Source of the DNA: Desulfarculaceae bacterium
GTDB taxonomy: Bacteria > Desulfobacterota > Desulfarculia > Desulfarculales > Desulfarculaceae
Length of the DNA: 64,000 nt
Direction of reading: 5' to 3'
Assembly (NCBI GenBank): GCA_020444545.1
Contig: JAHLKT010000002.1
Coordinates: 712,870-776,869, forward strand
The notes under the pieces are model-generated. The model saw only the letters and a list, made by a program, of their open reading frames with translations, did not search any database and had not been told where the DNA came from. Position 1 is the stretch's first letter, and every line of letters begins with the position of its first letter. The translations under genes and the position numbers were made by a program. Shown piece by piece: positions 61,794-64,000 of this stretch.

Positions 61794-61816
61794 TTAGATA
61801 CTAAATGCGCATCTAA
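61794..61816. promoter_or_regulatory. Palindromic motif in the AT-rich upstream region of the barrel gene
   Basis: TTAGAT ... ATCTAA (61794-61799, 61811-61816). A neighbouring dyad GTCTA...TAGAC lies at about 61820-61838. They stand in a sharply AT-rich stretch of about 100 bp upstream of the barrel gene. Operator role is a guess. Confidence 0.35.
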
Positions 61817-61879
61817 TTTGTCTATATTTTTTTAGACTGTTGGGCCAGCGGCGGGCTTGGGGTCATTAGCGGAGAATTT

Positions 61880-62353
61880 TCAGCGGCGCCTCATCTCCAG
61901 GGGGCCGCCCAGCCGGGTGGGGGTGAAATCCTTGACCTTGCCTTTGCCGAACAGCTGCTTGGTGGGGTCCTGGGAGGTGAAGAACACCTGGCCCTTGATC
62001 ATCCCGTCCTTGAACTCGCCGGCGAAGCGCACCTTCCACAAAAGCTCGTCCCCCGCGAACCAGAGATGGCTGCCCTCCACCTTGCCCTGATTGATCTCAA
62101 GAACAATCTGGTCTTTGGGGTCCGCGCCCACGGTAAGCATGCCCTTGAGGCGCTGGGCCTCCTGCTTGAGCTCGGCCTTGATCGCCGTGGCCTGGCCGGG
62201 CTGGGGCTTGCCGCCCTTCACCTTGCCCAGCTCGGCGGTGCCCTGGTAGCTCCCGGCCACATAGGCCAGCTCCCCGGCCAGCAGGGGAGAAGCCGCCAGC
62301 AGGGCCGTCAGCAGGATCGAGGCCATCATCAGCGGCCGGGACGCTCTGATCAT
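61880..62353 (-). CDS. Hypothetical exported protein
   Basis: 157 residues with a Sec signal (MIRASRPLMMASILL...PLLA/GE). The mature part looks like a small beta-barrel or lipocalin-like fold ('YVAGSYQGTAELGKVKGGK', 'GSHLWFAGDELLWKVRFAGE'). No family recognised. ATG at 62353 follows ggaggtg; the longer in-frame reading lacks a ribosome site. Confidence 0.65.
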   Translation of the reverse strand: MIRASRPLMMASILLTALLAASPLLAGELAYVAGSYQGTAELGKVKGGKPQPGQATAIKAELKQEAQRLKGMLTVGADPKDQIVLEINQGKVEGSHLWFAGDELLWKVRFAGEFKDGMIKGQVFFTSQDPTKQLFGKGKVKDFTPTRLGGPLEMRRR

Positions 62354-62484
62354 TTCACTCACCTCCACGGGGTTCCATTTCAATTTAGCACCATCTTCGC
62401 CGGCCCGCATGGCGGGGTTTGCCACCCGGCCCCGTAGTGTGCTTCAATAGCCCAGCGAAACGCTCATCAAACGGAGCTCAGCCC

Positions 62485-62964
62485 ATGCCGCGCACTCTGG
62501 CCGTTATCTGCTGCCTGCTCATGCTGCTGCTCACCTCTCTCCTGGCGGGCTGCGGCAACTCGGCCCTGGAACAGGGGCTGCGCGCCGAAAAGGCGGGCAA
62601 TGACCAGGACGCCCTGGCCTCCTACAACGCGGCCATCGCCTCCACCTTCATGGTGTCCCAGAAACGCTCCCTGGCCTATGCCTCCCGGGCGGGCATCCTG
62701 ATCACCCAGGGTAAGCTGGACCAGGCCATGGCCGATTTGGACAAGGCCCTGGAGCAGGACCGCCAGAGCGAGCCCGCCTATTACAACCGGGCGGTGCTCT
62801 TTCTGCTCAAGGGCAATGTAAAAAGGGCCGAGCTGGACGCCAAGCGCCTGGTGGAGCTGGCTCCCCAGAACAAGGCCGCCCTGCGCCTGTACGAGCTGGC
62901 CCAGAACCCACCCGCCAAGTTCAGCCTGCCCCTCACCTGGCTCAAGGCCAACCAGGGCTCCTGA
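62485..62964 (+). CDS. TPR-repeat lipoprotein
   Basis: 159 residues. Lipobox 'LLAGC' (C23) predicts lipidation. The mature part is made of TPR units ('GNDQDALASYNAAIAS', 'GKLDQAMADLDKALEQDRQS', 'PAYYNRAVLFLLKGNVKRAE'), a scaffold for protein contacts in the envelope. ATG at 62485 with 'acgga' upstream is used. Confidence 0.8.
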   Translation: MPRTLAVICCLLMLLLTSLLAGCGNSALEQGLRAEKAGNDQDALASYNAAIASTFMVSQKRSLAYASRAGILITQGKLDQAMADLDKALEQDRQSEPAYYNRAVLFLLKGNVKRAELDAKRLVELAPQNKAALRLYELAQNPPAKFSLPLTWLKANQGS

Positions 62965-63025
62965 GCTTGCCTTGCCAAGCCCTCCTTAGCCCGCTTATGC
63001 TGGTTATAGAACAAGGAGGGCCATC

Positions 63026-63544
63026 ATCGCCGAGAACCAAGCCAAGGGGCGCCTGAGCCTCAAGCAACTGCTGGAGCTGTTGAAAATGCCCACCCGGGGC
63101 GAAGTGCAGATGGAGGGCTTCAACCCGGACATCGACACCTATCGCAAGGTGGCCCACAAAGTGGCCCTGAGCTACTTCGCCAGCGCCGGCCTGACCTTGG
63201 CGCCCTTGGAGGACGAGCTGTTCCAGGTGGCGCCCATCCCGGGCAACGACTGGCCGGACGTGGCTTTTTATCTGGCCCACGAGGCCAACCTGGAGGCCGG
63301 GGCCGTGACCATCCACTCGGCCCAGGAGCTCCTCAAGCGCAACGCACCCCAGGGCCGGCCCTGGCCGGATTACGAGAGCGCGGTGCTGGCCAATCTGGAC
63401 ATCATCCGCGACGCGCCCGAGGCCCTGAGGATGGGCAGCGGCCGCGAGACCATGCTGAAGGCCTTTGAGCTGATCAAGAAGGGCCCGGCCGAGCTATTGG
63501 CCGAGGAGCTGGCCGAGGAGGCCAAGGGCCAAACCAAACACTGA
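63026..63544 (+). CDS. Hypothetical protein, apparently with a non-ATG (ATC) start
   Basis: About 172 residues if read from ATC at 63026. A strong aggaggg lies 5 nt before it and the following codons ('AENQAKGRLSLKQLLELLKM') look like real protein. The nearest standard in-frame start is TTG at 63080, inside that sequence and without a ribosome site. The upstream in-frame stop is at 62987, with no ATG, GTG or TTG in between. The protein is acidic and helical with no known domain. The start could reflect a rare AUC initiation, a mutated ATG, or a sequence error. Confidence 0.6.
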   Translation: MAENQAKGRLSLKQLLELLKMPTRGEVQMEGFNPDIDTYRKVAHKVALSYFASAGLTLAPLEDELFQVAPIPGNDWPDVAFYLAHEANLEAGAVTIHSAQELLKRNAPQGRPWPDYESAVLANLDIIRDAPEALRMGSGRETMLKAFELIKKGPAELLAEELAEEAKGQTKH

Positions 63545-63560
63545 GCCATTACACGACGAA

Positions 63561-63595
63561 GCCCCCGGCCGCGCGAAGCAGCCGGGGGCTTTTTT
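63561..63595 (+). terminator. Rho-independent terminator
   Basis: 9-bp stem GCCCCCGGC / GCCGGGGGC with an 11-nt loop, followed by TTTTTT. It separates the hypothetical gene from the convergent Usp gene. Confidence 0.88.
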
Positions 63596-63611
63596 CGTTT
63601 AACGGAGCGGG

Positions 63612-64000
63612 CTACTCGACCACGCAGATGGTCGCGCCCTGCAGATTGCCGATGACGCCGCTGGATACCGACCCGAAGAGCATCCCGGTCAGGTTGCTGA
63701 CGCCCTTGCGGCCCAAGACCACGGTGCCGTAGCCGCCCTTTTTCACCTCGTCGATGATGTCCTTGGCCACGCCCTTGGTCTTTTCCATGTACTTGACCTT
63801 GACCTGGTCCTCGGCAAAGCCCATGCGGACGAGGTGCTTCTTGGCCTCTTCCATGCTCTCGCGGCCCTTTTCGCGCTCGCGCTCCAAGACCGAAATGCGG
63901 GCCTTGACCTGATCGGTGAAGGGGGTTTGCACCATGTCGTACTCGGGCACCTTGTCGTAGACCCCCAACAGGGTCACCTTGACGTTGTCCACCCGGCCGA
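63612..64000 (-). CDS. Universal stress protein, C-terminal part (start outside window)
   Basis: At least 126 residues. The frame is open to the window edge, and the first visible residues ('VDNVKVTLLGVYD') are already in the second strand of a Usp domain, so the N-terminus is cut off. The ATP-binding G-2x-G-9x-G(S/T) is present as 'GRKGVSNLTGMLFGS'. A long charged helix in the middle differs from the Usp at 5811. Confidence 0.85.
   Translation of the reverse strand, partial: GRVDNVKVTLLGVYDKVPEYDMVQTPFTDQVKARISVLEREREKGRESMEEAKKHLVRMGFAEDQVKVKYMEKTKGVAKDIIDEVKKGGYGTVVLGRKGVSNLTGMLFGSVSSGVIGNLQGATICVVE

Overview
The window is a gene-dense, high-GC chromosome segment. It has no tRNA, rRNA, CRISPR array or transposase that I can see. 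Gene content points to a strictly anaerobic Gram-negative bacterium, most like a deltaproteobacterial (Desulfobacterota-type) sulfate reducer or syntroph. The evidence is a complete rnf operon, indolepyruvate ferredoxin oxidoreductase iorAB, an ADP-forming acyl-CoA synthetase, a 2-hydroxyacyl-CoA dehydratase-like protein, TRAP transport, KDO synthesis genes (so an outer membrane), and many Fe-S and zinc-ribbon proteins. The assignment rests on gene content only.

Layout. 1-8347 (+): recO 3' end, a low-GC orphan gene, ADP-forming acyl-CoA synthetase with an HgdB-like protein, Mrp/NifU-like Fe-S proteins, a Usp, queC, and a fused MocA-YqeC protein for molybdenum and selenium cofactor maturation. 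8344-17226 (-): one long operon of a TRAP transporter, a three-subunit molybdenum hydroxylase, a 6-hydroxynicotinate-reductase-like Fe-S flavoprotein and an ApbE-related UPF0280 protein. 17520-22897: an orphan solute-binding protein (-), then a + operon of XRE-cupin regulator, enamidase, PF06684 protein and CoA-acylating aldehyde dehydrogenase. 23073-42307: mostly housekeeping and uncharacterised genes (WrbA-like, LpoA-like, grpE-hrcA, Ntn hydrolase, CGGC protein, radical SAM, sirtuin with SAM hydroxide adenosyltransferase, FmdB, PilZ, glgA, larE, CBS-ACT). 42620-45624: pyrG-kdsA-kdsC. 45625-46081: a palindrome-rich gap. 46082-50509: DUF2284 protein, diguanylate cyclase, iorBA. 50834-59931: a two-component pair, then rnfCDGEAB-apbE. 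59957-64000: an autotransporter-type barrel protein, small exported proteins and a second Usp.

The most coherent system is 7010-22897, which reads as an anaerobic nicotinate (or related N-heterocycle) catabolic locus. Import is by TRAP, hydroxylation by a probably selenium-dependent molybdenum hydroxylase, ring reduction by Hnr, and ring opening by enamidase to 2-formylglutarate. The Eubacterium barkeri reductive branch (Hgd, Hmd, Mgm) is absent from the window. A methylmalonate-semialdehyde-dehydrogenase-type enzyme sits there instead and could convert 2-formylglutarate in one step to glutaryl-CoA + CO2. Both transcription units carry the same 17-bp palindrome over their promoters, which ties them to the XRE-cupin regulator.

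The second unusual system is the rnf operon. RnfB is fused to a complete GltD/NfnB-type NAD(P)H oxidoreductase module. RnfC has lost the usual NADH/FMN motifs and RnfD has a degraded flavinylation site. This suggests an Rnf pump whose pyridine-nucleotide entry point has moved from RnfC to RnfB.
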